Assembly (NCBI GenBank): GCA_012295275.1
Contig: CM022667.1
Location: 16,176,266-16,221,265, forward strand
DNA length: 45,000 bases
Reading direction: 5' to 3'
Source of the DNA: Chrysomallon squamiferum
Taxonomy: Eukaryota > Mollusca > Gastropoda > Neomphalida > Peltospiridae
The first letter of the stretch is position 1, and each line of letters begins with the position of its first letter. Below are positions 13,888-21,226 of this stretch, one piece after another. The notes beneath the pieces are model-generated. The model searched no databases and had not been told where the DNA came from. It was given only the letters and a program-made list of their open reading frames with translations. A program made the translations under genes and the position numbers.

Positions 13888-15359
13888 ACACTCAAACAAC
13901 ATTTCACACTATATCCAAATATAAACACTCTTGACACTTATAGATATATTCAAACCTTCTCTTACTCTCAAACACATACAAACACATACACACTCATATT
14001 CATACTATTACATGTAAACACTCACATTTTTATGCTAAAACTTATACACTAAACATATGCATGCAGATACACGTTTTTTGAGAGACTACTGTTCATTAAC
14101 ATTTCCATTTTTTGTTTCAGCCACACAGTTTGACAGCCAGATTTACAACACTAGCAACTGGGAGTATTTAAAACATCAAGACCAGTGCTTTTATATGAAT
14201 GGCATTTACAGGACAGAATCAGTAGATATGAAAAATCCAATCTCTGTGTGTAGTGTCAAGAACAGAGGAATTCTCATCTGTTACAAGAAACTCACAGACA
14301 CAGTGGAATGGAAGTTTTTTCTAATAGACTGCGGTGAGTAAGTGAATATTTATGAGTATGTGAGGTGAACACTGTCAGATGTCATTTGTTTGTAATATCA
14401 ATGTGAGATGAAAGGTTTTTGCACTGTAGTGTGGGATAAATGACACTGACATTAGTGTGAGATATGTTTGTGAATTGTGGGATGTTGGTTTTAACGTTAT
14501 TGGTATGTGATGGACAGAGTTAACATCAGTAGGATTAAGTATGTTAACATCAGTTAGATTAAAGTTGACATTGTCAAAGAGATGAAGAATGTTGACATCA
14601 TCAGTGTGATGAGAATATTATGTGAGTCATAGTTGACTGTTTTTATTTACATTAGTTTAATTGAAAACTTTTGTTTTTCACACAGAGAAAAAAACTTCAG
14701 TGGCATCAACAACTACAACACAACCTTCAACAGTAACAACTTCATCATTCACAGATGGAACTACCATCTCATCATCAACCTTAAAAGAAAACAGCTCAAC
14801 AGCAATATCATCGATGACAACAGTAAATATCACATCATCATTTAATGCAACAGTAACTGCTACAACATCAGCTGTGACGACAATAAATTCCACATCATCA
14901 GCTATAACAAAACTAAATGACACAACATCTGTGGCAACAATAAATACCACATCATCATCTATGACAGCAATAAATGCCACGACATCAACTATAACAACAC
15001 TAAGTGCAACAACATCGAGTGCCACATCTTCAATAAAAGCCACATCACCATCTACAATAACATCAACAACAACACCACCACAACACTGCCCATGTGTGTG
15101 CAGGGTAGTTTTCACTTCAGAGCAGTTGTCCTTGTTAAAGACGAAAGCTGAGACAGAGTCCAGACACTTGATCGTTGAGAAGAAGACTCTCTCAAAGTTC
15201 AGAAGGCAGCTGTACAGTGCACCTGATAAAAGGCCAGTTTCTGTGGGTATAGGGACATCTTCCATACTCATTATGTGTTTTCTAACCTCTATAATTGTAT
15301 TCTCAGATATAATCAGTTTTTTCACATGGATTGTTCATATATGTCGACATAGCTCTTAG
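271..15359 (+). CDS. Gene A: mosaic discoidin/CCP/kringle/mucin transmembrane protein (5' partial)
   Basis: Nineteen exons can be joined: 271-465, 956-1183, 1650-1853, 2237-2467, 3603-3806, 4242-4460, 4777-4968, 5558-5773, 6487-6681, 7505-7717, 8202-8405, 8858-9070, 9693-9875, 10476-10658, 11068-11283, 12109-12357, 13187-13432, 14121-14333 and 14686-15359. All introns are phase 1 and all internal exons are multiples of 3, giving at least about 1,490 residues with no junction stop. Module order is six discoidin/FTP-like domains (two exons each), one CCP-like module, a seventh discoidin-like domain, two kringles, a 4-Cys module, a Thr/Ser-rich stalk, a transmembrane helix and a short tail. The protein is predicted to be a type I surface glycoprotein. 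The signal peptide and N-terminal CCPs seen in genes B and C are not visible and probably lie left of the window. Joining the first two domains to the rest is by phase and order only. It could be a lectin-like adhesion or immune receptor; the ligand is unknown. Confidence 0.85.
956..1183 (+). CDS. Gene A exon: discoidin-like domain 1, C-terminal half
   Basis: It starts DFNINNINVTVNV and ends in LKICDVNMTGR, the discoidin/FTP C-terminal strand, with three cysteines. The donor appears to be a non-canonical GC (aag|gcaatt). Using the nearest GT six bases later would create a TAA stop across the junction with the next exon, so I prefer the GC-AG intron. Confidence 0.75.
1650..1853 (+). CDS. Gene A exon: discoidin-like domain 2, N-terminal half
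   Basis: The first residues are NLAKGRRSKQTS, followed by SQNAVDDDISSCSSTKYE and LYDIHRVLIQL, the standard first-half pattern of this family. The acceptor is attacag and the donor gtaggt. The NPSW position reads MPSL, a divergence at an otherwise conserved Trp. Confidence 0.82.
2237..2467 (+). CDS. Gene A exon: discoidin-like domain 2, C-terminal half
   Basis: A polypyrimidine tract and cag precede EMGGICPAF. The exon has SNISVYVIYG, YVYGHALEITATY and CLSVCDVHVVAR, matching sibling second halves. The donor is gtgagt. An inverted repeat begins about 16 bases after the donor. Confidence 0.85.
2483..2743. repeat. Long inverted repeat with (TC)n/(GA)n stem
   Basis: About 30 bases at 2483-2512 (core cctcctaataatatgtcaac) recur in reverse complement at 2713-2743, almost perfectly. 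The adjoining (TC)n at 2513-2549 can pair with the (GA)n at about 2641-2712, so the stem extends to about 65 bp around a loop of roughly 90 bases. It lies just after a gene A donor site. Confidence 0.8.
2744..3602. other. Intron of gene A, no further gene seen
   Basis: AT-rich intron with an (AAT)n tract at about 3419-3463. Two overlapping open frames near 3279-3547 encode Asn/Ile runs from that tract and show no domain, so I do not call them genes. Confidence 0.6.
3603..3806 (+). CDS. Gene A exon: discoidin-like domain 3, N-terminal half
   Basis: It encodes TLNLAVGRLTFQSS, HTAVDGTSLCSSTEEEQ, EPWWLLTF and LFDIDTILVYFPTG. NLAxG, AVDG and PWW are discoidin/FTP hallmarks. Both splice sites are canonical. 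Confidence 0.9.
4242..4460 (+). CDS. Gene A exon: discoidin-like domain 3, C-terminal half
   Basis: It starts DFNRNDAVIIIEV and ends LKICSVQILGQYSA, with C-x-H near the middle and a conserved CG. The acceptor follows tttcttttcag; the donor is gtgagt, followed shortly by (TA)n. Confidence 0.88.
4777..4968 (+). CDS. Gene A exon: discoidin-like domain 4, N-terminal half
   Basis: A divergent first-half exon. VDGGNSFTNV, SNCYSFGNTSVSSWTWYFGSKL and VDHITFVVPTLG align with siblings, but the usual NLA start is degraded to LTGDLVS. Phase 1 is kept, the acceptor is ttctag and the donor gtaaat. Confidence 0.83.
5558..5773 (+). CDS. Gene A exon: discoidin-like domain 4, C-terminal half
   Basis: EFAQMSVNITVLVIYG, YAYGYAVKISVS and LNVCDVKIFAHNEG fit the second-half pattern. 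The exon contains no CpG dinucleotide, unlike exons of gene B. The donor gtaagt is followed by a long (TC)n tract. Confidence 0.88.
5818..5897. repeat. (TC)n microsatellite
   Basis: About 80 bases of uninterrupted TC dinucleotides, about 45 bases after a gene A donor. Confidence 0.95.
6139..6200. repeat. (GT)n microsatellite
   Basis: About 60 bases of GT repeat in a gene A intron. The rest of this intron (5898-6486) is AT-rich with nothing recognisable. Confidence 0.95.
6487..6681 (+). CDS. Gene A exon: discoidin-like domain 5, N-terminal half
   Basis: PVNLATKGVTRQSS, HNAVDGTVSCSSTANE, LNPSW and LYDIHRVYVHIPDIG are visible; this is the clearest member of the first-half series. It contains no CpG. 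The acceptor is attgcag, the donor gtatgt. Confidence 0.92.
7505..7717 (+). CDS. Gene A exon: discoidin-like domain 5, C-terminal half
   Basis: EFDTLEANITVHVRSG, FLCEHDGVPTPPVFKANC, YGNSIRIIAHF and LKICNVVIHGR. The cysteines and the final strand match siblings. The donor gtaagt runs straight into a (TG)n tract. Confidence 0.92.
7718..7835. repeat. (TG)n microsatellite directly at a splice donor
   Basis: The GT repeat starts within the donor region of the preceding exon and runs with CG/CA interruptions to about 7835. It produces spurious Cys/Val and His/Thr open frames on both strands. Confidence 0.9.
8202..8405 (+). CDS. Gene A exon: discoidin-like domain 6, N-terminal half
   Basis: It encodes AAGVLTGGYSTSQTS, SQNAVDGTDSCSGTDYD, KSTWKISF and VYEINSVKFNLSSQG. 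The NLA start is replaced by GVLTGG, but AVDG, the Cys and the Trp are kept. Confidence 0.88.
8858..9070 (+). CDS. Gene A exon: discoidin-like domain 6, C-terminal half
   Basis: ATKTIKANVFVYVLSD, HLCQAVTAVTAPLFRTDC, HGHSVEISAVLSE and LKICGVLVYGRPVG follow the second-half pattern. The donor is gtaagt after a T that completes the next codon. Confidence 0.9.
9071..9692. other. A-rich intron of gene A
   Basis: Extremely A-rich intron with short AAAT/AAAC repeats and no gene signal on either strand. Confidence 0.6.
9693..9875 (+). CDS. Gene A exon: CCP/sushi-like module
   Basis: A 183-bp, single-exon module with four cysteines: QCDNPRIVVGKRYVYN, EQCDDNAGYYYTGG, GVCSSS and SVCQ. Exons of the same length and pattern occur in genes B (23080) and C (41374) at the same place in the module order. 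CCP modules mediate protein binding in complement and adhesion proteins; this variant lacks the usual Trp before the last Cys. Confidence 0.87.
10220..10475. repeat. (ATC)n/(ATT)n trinucleotide tracts
   Basis: Interrupted TCA, ATT and ATG repeats run up to the acceptor of the next exon, giving Ile/Met-rich spurious frames on both strands. Confidence 0.85.
10476..10658 (+). CDS. Gene A exon: discoidin-like domain 7, N-terminal half
   Basis: NIARGKPVLLDG is a classic discoidin/FTP start. It is followed by DDNDNTCTLLNQGG, LVNLEDVYEIHTVTISLLKTG. It is 183 bp, as in the matching exons of B and C, and groups with those (the domain before the kringles) rather than with the six upstream gene A domains. 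Confidence 0.9.
11068..11283 (+). CDS. Gene A exon: discoidin-like domain 7, C-terminal half
   Basis: CDRDETSAVTNMASFNC, YAGYVLVYVEGGVDICEVRVFGERR. The GYVxVxVxG...CEVRVFG ending is typical of discoidin/FTP domains. The donor is gtaagg, followed by a tract of tandem AACACAAAGAAAT-like repeats. Confidence 0.9.
11284..11710. repeat. Degenerate tandem repeat of AACACAAAGAAATRAGAATAT type
   Basis: From the donor to about 11700 the intron is made of irregular units containing aacacaaagaaat, aagaatataac and related words, repeated more than ten times with variable spacing. It generates Phe/Tyr-rich frames on the minus strand, which I reject as genes. Confidence 0.7.
11826..11888. repeat. (TG)n microsatellite
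   Basis: About 60 bases of mostly pure TG in the intron before the first kringle of gene A. Confidence 0.92.
12109..12357 (+). CDS. Gene A exon: kringle 1
   Basis: One 249-bp exon encodes a whole kringle with six cysteines: FQCADF, TGESCYPW, GNKCRNP, IPWCYTS, WGYCPVFTC. CRNP, PWCY and the final CxxxxC pattern are diagnostic. The residues between CRNP and PWC (IDSGWI) lack the Asp-x-Asp of plasminogen lysine-binding kringles. The acceptor is tttcccag, the donor gtaagt. Confidence 0.95.
12358..13186. other. Intron between gene A kringles
   Basis: No gene or clear mobile element is recognised. A less AT-rich block at about 12480-12740 is open in one frame but has no domain or splice logic. Confidence 0.5.
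13187..13432 (+). CDS. Gene A exon: kringle 2
   Basis: Six cysteines: TLCNSV, GLQCQQW, AYCRNP, TPWCFTT, YEACDIPSC. It belongs to a second kringle subtype shared by B and C, with a KTKSG motif before the second Cys and LTSQSTPWCF after the third. No lysine-site acidic pair is present. The donor is gtaagt. Confidence 0.95.
13433..14120. repeat. Intron of gene A with long (TC)n at 13819-13886
   Basis: AT-rich intron; about 68 bases of (TC)n, then ACAC-rich sequence. No gene seen. Confidence 0.85.
14121..14333 (+). CDS. Gene A exon: unrecognised 4-Cys module
   Basis: It encodes PTQFDSQIYNTSNWEYL, QDQCFYMNGIYRTESVDM, NPISVCSV, ILICYKKL and WKFFLIDC. Four cysteines and the pattern Q-x-QCF, NP-x(3)-C, C, W-x(5)-I-x-C are shared with the gene B exon at 27568. 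I recognise no named domain. It always sits between kringle 2 and the mucin stalk. Confidence 0.85.
14686..15359 (+). CDS. Gene A last exon: Thr/Ser stalk, transmembrane helix, tail
   Basis: About 130 residues of Thr/Ser/Ala with NxT/NxS sites and loose repeats around INxTSSxxT form a predicted O-glycosylated stalk. Then come CPCVC, a charged segment, SKFRRQLYSAPDKRPVSV, GIGTSS and a hydrophobic helix ending SDIISFF, and a short tail ending CRHSS with stop TAG at 15357-15359. The juxtamembrane motif is shared with gene B. Confidence 0.92.
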
Positions 15360-15509
15360 GGTGCATGCATATGTGTGTAGGTGTGTGTGTGTGTGTTTAG
15401 GTGTGTGTTTGTGTGTGTGAGTGAGAGGGAGAGAGTCAGTAATTCTGTGAGTCAGCATGTGAGTGGGTGAGTGAGTCATATGGAGTAAATTAAGAAGTGC
15501 ATATGTAAA

Positions 15510-15515
15510 AATAAA
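15510..15515 (+). terminator. Candidate poly(A) signal of gene A
   Basis: AATAAA about 150 bases after the stop codon. AATAAA is frequent by chance in this AT-rich sequence, so the evidence is positional only. Confidence 0.3.
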
Positions 15516-16002
15516 TGTGTAATATCATCCTCTTAACATTTCTCATTAAAATTATTTTATTTTATAACTGCAGAAAACCTCCCCTTCAAAACCCTGGTAA
15601 AACGATTAGTGTAAAAAAAAAATTCTTACTACATTATTTTCATTTAATGTATGCAGGTTTGTATCAGTTTCAAAATAGTTCCACATTAGATGTGTATAGA
15701 TTATTGCTGTAAAATTATTATTATTTGTAAGGTTCCTGATTACAAAAGCATAGTTCAGATATCCAACGATGGCCACAAAAGGCATGAAGATACAAAGTAA
15801 TGTCTGTTTTTCAGACATAATAAAATCAATATTATCATCATATATTTTTAATGAATCATTGTTGTATAGACTTTGTTACTTAATATATTGTTCCTAAACA
15901 AAAGTTGCTTGGCTGTGTATTTCTCAGTGTTTAAGCTGTTTTGTAAGACACGGGCATTTGAAACATTTGATTATAATTAAATGTCTCTATCTGACTCATT
16001 TT

Positions 16003-16079
<77 letters not shown>

Positions 16080-16286
16080 TTATCACTGTTGCTACATTTG
16101 TTGTTATTAAATAAAATATTATGATTTTGTTTGTGTTTGCTTTAATATTTGAAATTTTCATGTTTAACATGACAGTTTTGACAACAAATAGGATATCTTT
16201 ATCAGATTAAAAATAATAATGAATAATAATGAATGAAAATAATTTTTAATAATAATTTAATTTAATTTATTTATTTATAATTTATT

Positions 16287-16333
<47 letters not shown>

Positions 16334-16736
16334 TCTGATGTTATTCATGATAGCAGTAGCAGTACCAATGGTAGTAGTAGTAAGAGCAGCAGCATCAGAA
16401 GCTGCTGTTGAAGAAATATTACTTTGCTATTTCCTCTGTTGACATCAGTTGACTACAGTGGTTAAATTAATCAATATTAGATTAAACTGAACAAATACAT
16501 TTGGCAAAAAATGCAGCTGACGGAAGAAACTAAACAATAAAAAACATAAATGGAACTATTTCTTCTTTTAATCATTGTCTTTTAGCTATCCTTTTCAGAA
16601 ATGATAATCTATATATCTGTCTATCTGCATCATGGAGCTAATGCTAAATCACATGTTTTGCATTAGAAAACAAGGAAAAGGAAAGGGATGATGTAATTTT
16701 ATTATTATTATTATTTTTATTATTTAATTATTTATT

Positions 16737-16811
<75 letters not shown>

Positions 16812-17238
16812 TTGTTATATATGTAGTTTTGCAACATTTTTATTTATATAGTTACCAAAGTACATGTAAGTTTTTATGAGATATAGAAAGTATAATTTAA
16901 TCTTGCAAAATAAAGGGAACCTCTGGCAAAAAACAAAAAAAACCCAACAACAACAAAAACAATAATAATAATCATAATCATAAAATAAAGTAAACAAATA
17001 GATACATTTTACTACAGCGTTTCTAATTTACAGAATCTTCTGTTTTTTCACGATATTTAGAACACTAAAATTATGAAGACTAAATGTTACTTTTAATGTC
17101 TTTTTGTAATGAATAATTTAAATACATGAAAAATGAACTAACCTTTCATATCGAATATTATTAAATCCATAAAGAGTGAGCTTGTGAAACGTGTACACCG
17201 AAACAAGAGCAACTACAATTAATTACGTCAACTCTTTA

Positions 17239-17246
17239 TGACGTCA
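17239..17246. promoter_or_regulatory. Palindromic CRE-type site TGACGTCA
   Basis: A perfect cAMP-response-element palindrome inside ttatgacgtcataa, with a tacgtca half-site a few bases upstream (17224-17230). It is about 1.5 kb upstream of the gene B start. Site match only; another copy at 27453-27460 is intronic. Confidence 0.25.
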
Positions 17247-17539
17247 TAAATCTGCGGATTCGTGGTTGCGCCGTTTTAATAATTTGTTCTGATTAAATAA
17301 CTAAAGCTGTGTTGTTAAATAATAATAATAATGATAACAACAACAACAACACAACACAAGAACAACAACAATAATAATAAAGTATTTGTCCTTCAGGGAT
17401 GGATGTTTTTATTGAAATTCAATATTTTTCTGTATTCGTGTTCAATTCAAGCGCTGTTCAGTGAAGGACAAGTAAAGAGAAACTATAGATATATAATAAT
17501 TCAATATTTTCAACAAACTAAGTAAAATGTATCAATTTT

Positions 17540-17542
<3 letters not shown>

Positions 17543-17633
<91 letters not shown>
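17543..17633. repeat. (TC)n microsatellite
   Basis: About 90 bases of pure TC repeat, among the longest in the window. Confidence 0.95.
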
Positions 17634-17637
<4 letters not shown>

Positions 17638-17848
17638 TTCTGTAAATTTCATATTTCCCTTTTTTCTATTGCTTTTGTTATTATTTTTTCCCTTGTTATT
17701 TTATTTTTTCAAAACATTTATTTGATTATTTATTTATTTATTTATTCATTCATTCATTTATTTATTTATTATTCTTTGGTTTGTTTATTATTATTTTTCT
17801 AACTTTACTTGAATATTTTGTATTATCTTTATTATTGTTATTATTTTT

Positions 17849-18022
17849 GTTGTTCATAACCTCATTTGCTATAATTATTGGTAGTATTATTCGAAAAATC
17901 AAGATCCAGTTTAGTGTTAATGTTGTTGTAACATGATTGATGTTACTGTATCCACTATACTGGATCTTTGATTTTTCGAATAATACTACCAATAATTATT
18001 GCAAATGAGGTTATGAACAACA
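17849..18022. repeat. Near-perfect inverted repeat (hairpin), MITE-like or snapback
   Basis: The arm at 17849-17910 and its reverse complement at 17959-18022 match almost completely over about 60 bases (core taattattggtagtattatt). They are separated by about 48 bases. The flanking ATTT/AAAT repeats are also roughly inverted. No TA or TTAA target duplication is evident. Confidence 0.85.
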
Positions 18023-18630
18023 ATAACAACAACAACAACAACAATAATAATAATAGTAAATGAATAAATAAATAAAAATTAAAAAATTAAAAATGCAGCA
18101 ACAACAAAAAAAAAAAAAAAAAAAAAAAAAAAACAGCAATAAACATTTTTAAGTGTGTGCTTGAAGGTGTAGATATGTGTATGTGTGTATATATGTCTGT
18201 ATGTGTGCGTGTATGTTTTAATACATGTTTTAAGCGCGGCTAAACATTTCAGATATCTTATTGACTTGTCTTTACACCGTAAACTATTCTTTCTTCACAT
18301 GACAATTGTAAAACAATATCATGAATGACACCATCTGCCTGATCACAAAATGCCACGACGAGATCGAAGTTTGTATTGTTTATTATTAGTTTTCTGTTCT
18401 TTCTTTTCTTTTTTCCTTTATTTTCTTCTTGTTTATTTTTTAAAAAAAAAAAGAACTTCCTGTCGGATAGATGAGAGAAAAATATAATTCAGTTTTAGCC
18501 GAAAAGAGTAGTTGTTTAAATCGAAGTTGCGTAGTTGCTTAATTTGATTGTCTCATTTAAAATAACTTTAATCAAAACACTACTAGTTCAGAAAGAGGAT
18601 GAAATAATTTATTCTGATAGTTTTTATTAT

Positions 18631-18637
18631 TATAAAA
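18631..18637 (+). promoter_or_regulatory. Candidate TATA box of gene B
   Basis: TATAAAA about 145 bases before the gene B ATG. Gene C has a similar TATAAATA at a similar distance from its ATG (32266-32273). Position and similarity are the only support. Confidence 0.3.
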
Positions 18638-18776
18638 CTGGACGTTTTCTAACATTAAAACTGTCTGATTAGAAACTAACTGAATCGAAAAAATTTAATT
18701 TGAAAATCTTTAAACCACAATTTGAAATTCCTTTAATGGAATTTGTTTAGTTCGAAATTATTTAAAACCAGGAAAG

Positions 18777-18843
18777 ATGGAATATGCAAAATGGATAATA
18801 CAAACTTACTGGTGTCTGGTGTTTTCTGTTTTATGCGTTTGTG
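18777..18843 (+). CDS. Gene B exon 1: signal peptide
   Basis: ATG followed by EYAKWIIQTYWCLVFSVLCVCG: a Lys, then a hydrophobic core suited to a secretory leader. The donor is ggtaagt in phase 1. Confidence 0.85.
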
Positions 18844-19828
18844 GTAAGTAATTTTTAAATAATATACATTTACAGTCCTTGCGAATTATAAGTATTTTCG
18901 AGTTATAATCTTTATGTTGTTTAAGGCGTTCACATGACTTCTCAGATGCAGCTCACAAAGTGTACGGATATTAATATGCCGAAAAGACACTGTTTTAAGA
19001 GAACACGCTTTGTTAATCATAAGAAGCCCACAGAGATAACGAAAGAAAAAAAAAAAAAAGAGAAAACAAATCAAAGAAAAAGCTTTGAAAACATTACCTT
19101 TTTTCATTTCTAATGTGCGCATAGTTTTGATTTTTATATAAAATTGTCGAAGAAAAAATGCAATAATAATAAGAAGAAGAAGAAGAAGAAAAAGAAGAAG
19201 AAGAAGAAGACGGAAGAAGAAGACAAAGAAGAAGATGAAAAAGAAGATAAAAAAGAAGAAGAAGAAAATAAAACGAAGATGAAGCAGAAGAAAAAAGAAG
19301 AAGAGTACACGAGAAAAACCATTCAAACCGCAGCCTCAGTACGTTTTACAGTTATACGTTATTGTCATCAAAGGCTGATATATATAAATTAAAATAATCA
19401 GTTTGACAATATTCAGTTTTTGTCTAATTTACTTATTTATTTCTCAGGTTCTCTGGACTGTCCCGAACCTGCTCCTGTTGCCAATGCTTACCGGATCTGG
19501 GAAGGAGGAGCAGCCGGAACTCACGTAAGATACAAATGTCTGTTCAATTATGTTCACACTTCCGGAGATTTGGTGAGACAGTGCGATTCAAGCAGTGGAA
19601 ATTACAGCGGCGAGGCCCCTGTTTGTTCTTGTAAGTAAAGTTTTAACTTTAAACTAATAATAAAAAGTAGTAGTAATTAAAAACGAATCTTTTACAACAC
19701 TTCAACGGTATTATAATATGGAATTTTTAATATTATGATTTTAATGATAAATACCTAATCCAAGTTCTTTGTTAATCGATTATAAGTAAAAGATAGACAG
19801 ACAGACACCTGGGTGGTTAGACAGATAG

Positions 19829-19875
<47 letters not shown>

Positions 19876-21140
19876 CACACAAAACATCTGAAGGAAATTA
19901 CATAAGTCATACTTCTATAACAATTTATACAATCTGTAACTGTCAGCTCTCTACCACTGTACTAAACACAGTTCATACTAATTAGATGCTCTGAACATTA
20001 GTTTGTTTCTTACATATTCATTTATTAATGCAATGTTTCCAGATCATTGTTATAACCGTCATCATCATCAACAACGGCGCCTTCGCCAACATTATAAACA
20101 TCAACATCAACATCAACATCTGCATTGCTATTCCTCACGTTAGCGATATTATTCTACCTACTGATAATATACCTAAATTGTTGTCCTTCTTGTTATCATC
20201 ATCATCATCATCATCATCATTATCACTATTATCATTATGGTTATCTCCTCACCATACCAATCACAACCATCATCATGGTCGTCGGCCTTCTCCTCATCGT
20301 CATCATCATCATTATTTGTTTTAGTGGACTGTGGTATACCGGCAGATGTGATAGGAGCATCCAGGGTATATCTAAATACTACCGAAGGCAGCGAGGCAAA
20401 TTATACATGCTGGAATAACTACGAGCAATTTTTTTTTAACAACAAACGAATTTGCAGCGTTGAAGATGGAAGCTGGGCAAATTATCCACTAATTTGTATA
20501 GGTATTATCATTATTGTTGTTCTTGTTGTTGTTGTGACCTTTGTGATGAAAATCGTTACTGTCGTTATTATTCTAATATTACTACCGATATTTGTATTTA
20601 TGTATTTGCAAGTGTATCTTTTTAATTCAAAATTCAAAAGAAGTTAATCTCAAAACAGAAGAAGTTAATACTCGTTGTTTTTTTTTTTTTTTTTTTTTTT
20701 TCTTTGAAGGTCTTCTGAACCTGACAGGGGCAAACACGTTTCAAAGTACCACGTTATACAGTTCGAGCAACGCCATAGACGGTACACAGTCATTCTCTAG
20801 TACCAGGAACGAAACAAACCCGATGTGGACTTTGTGGTTTGCCAACAAAGTGTACGGAATTAATATCGTCAATATTACTATGCCAAATGTGGGTAAGTGG
20901 AAATCGCTCATAAAATGAAGCAATTGTTTATAAGAATATTAGACATAACTAGACAAATAAACAAACTGCATTTAACGGACTAAAACGGAGGGGAAAGTTG
21001 TGAGGAAAATGTAAAAATTCGACTTTTATGGAGAGTTTGTAACAGCACAAATATTAACAATGTAGAAAAGTAAATTTACTTTAAATTCACAATTTTTACT
21101 TGCCATTTTTACTGATCGCATAAAGGTAGAAAATTATTAT

Positions 21141-21226
<86 letters not shown>

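Larger units (their letters stand above)
15516..18776. other. Spacer between genes A and B
   Basis: It contains (TC)n at about 16009-16076, (ATT)n at 16286-16333 and 16746-16810, a very long (TC)n at 17543-17633, a 60-bp-arm hairpin and poly(A). I see no convincing gene; the small open frames are repeat-derived or lack any domain. The 3' UTR of A and the promoter of B should be here. Confidence 0.6.

Noticed and set aside
14678-15325. Antisense open frame of about 215 codons over the gene A stalk
   Set aside because: Same composition effect; no domain and no splice logic.
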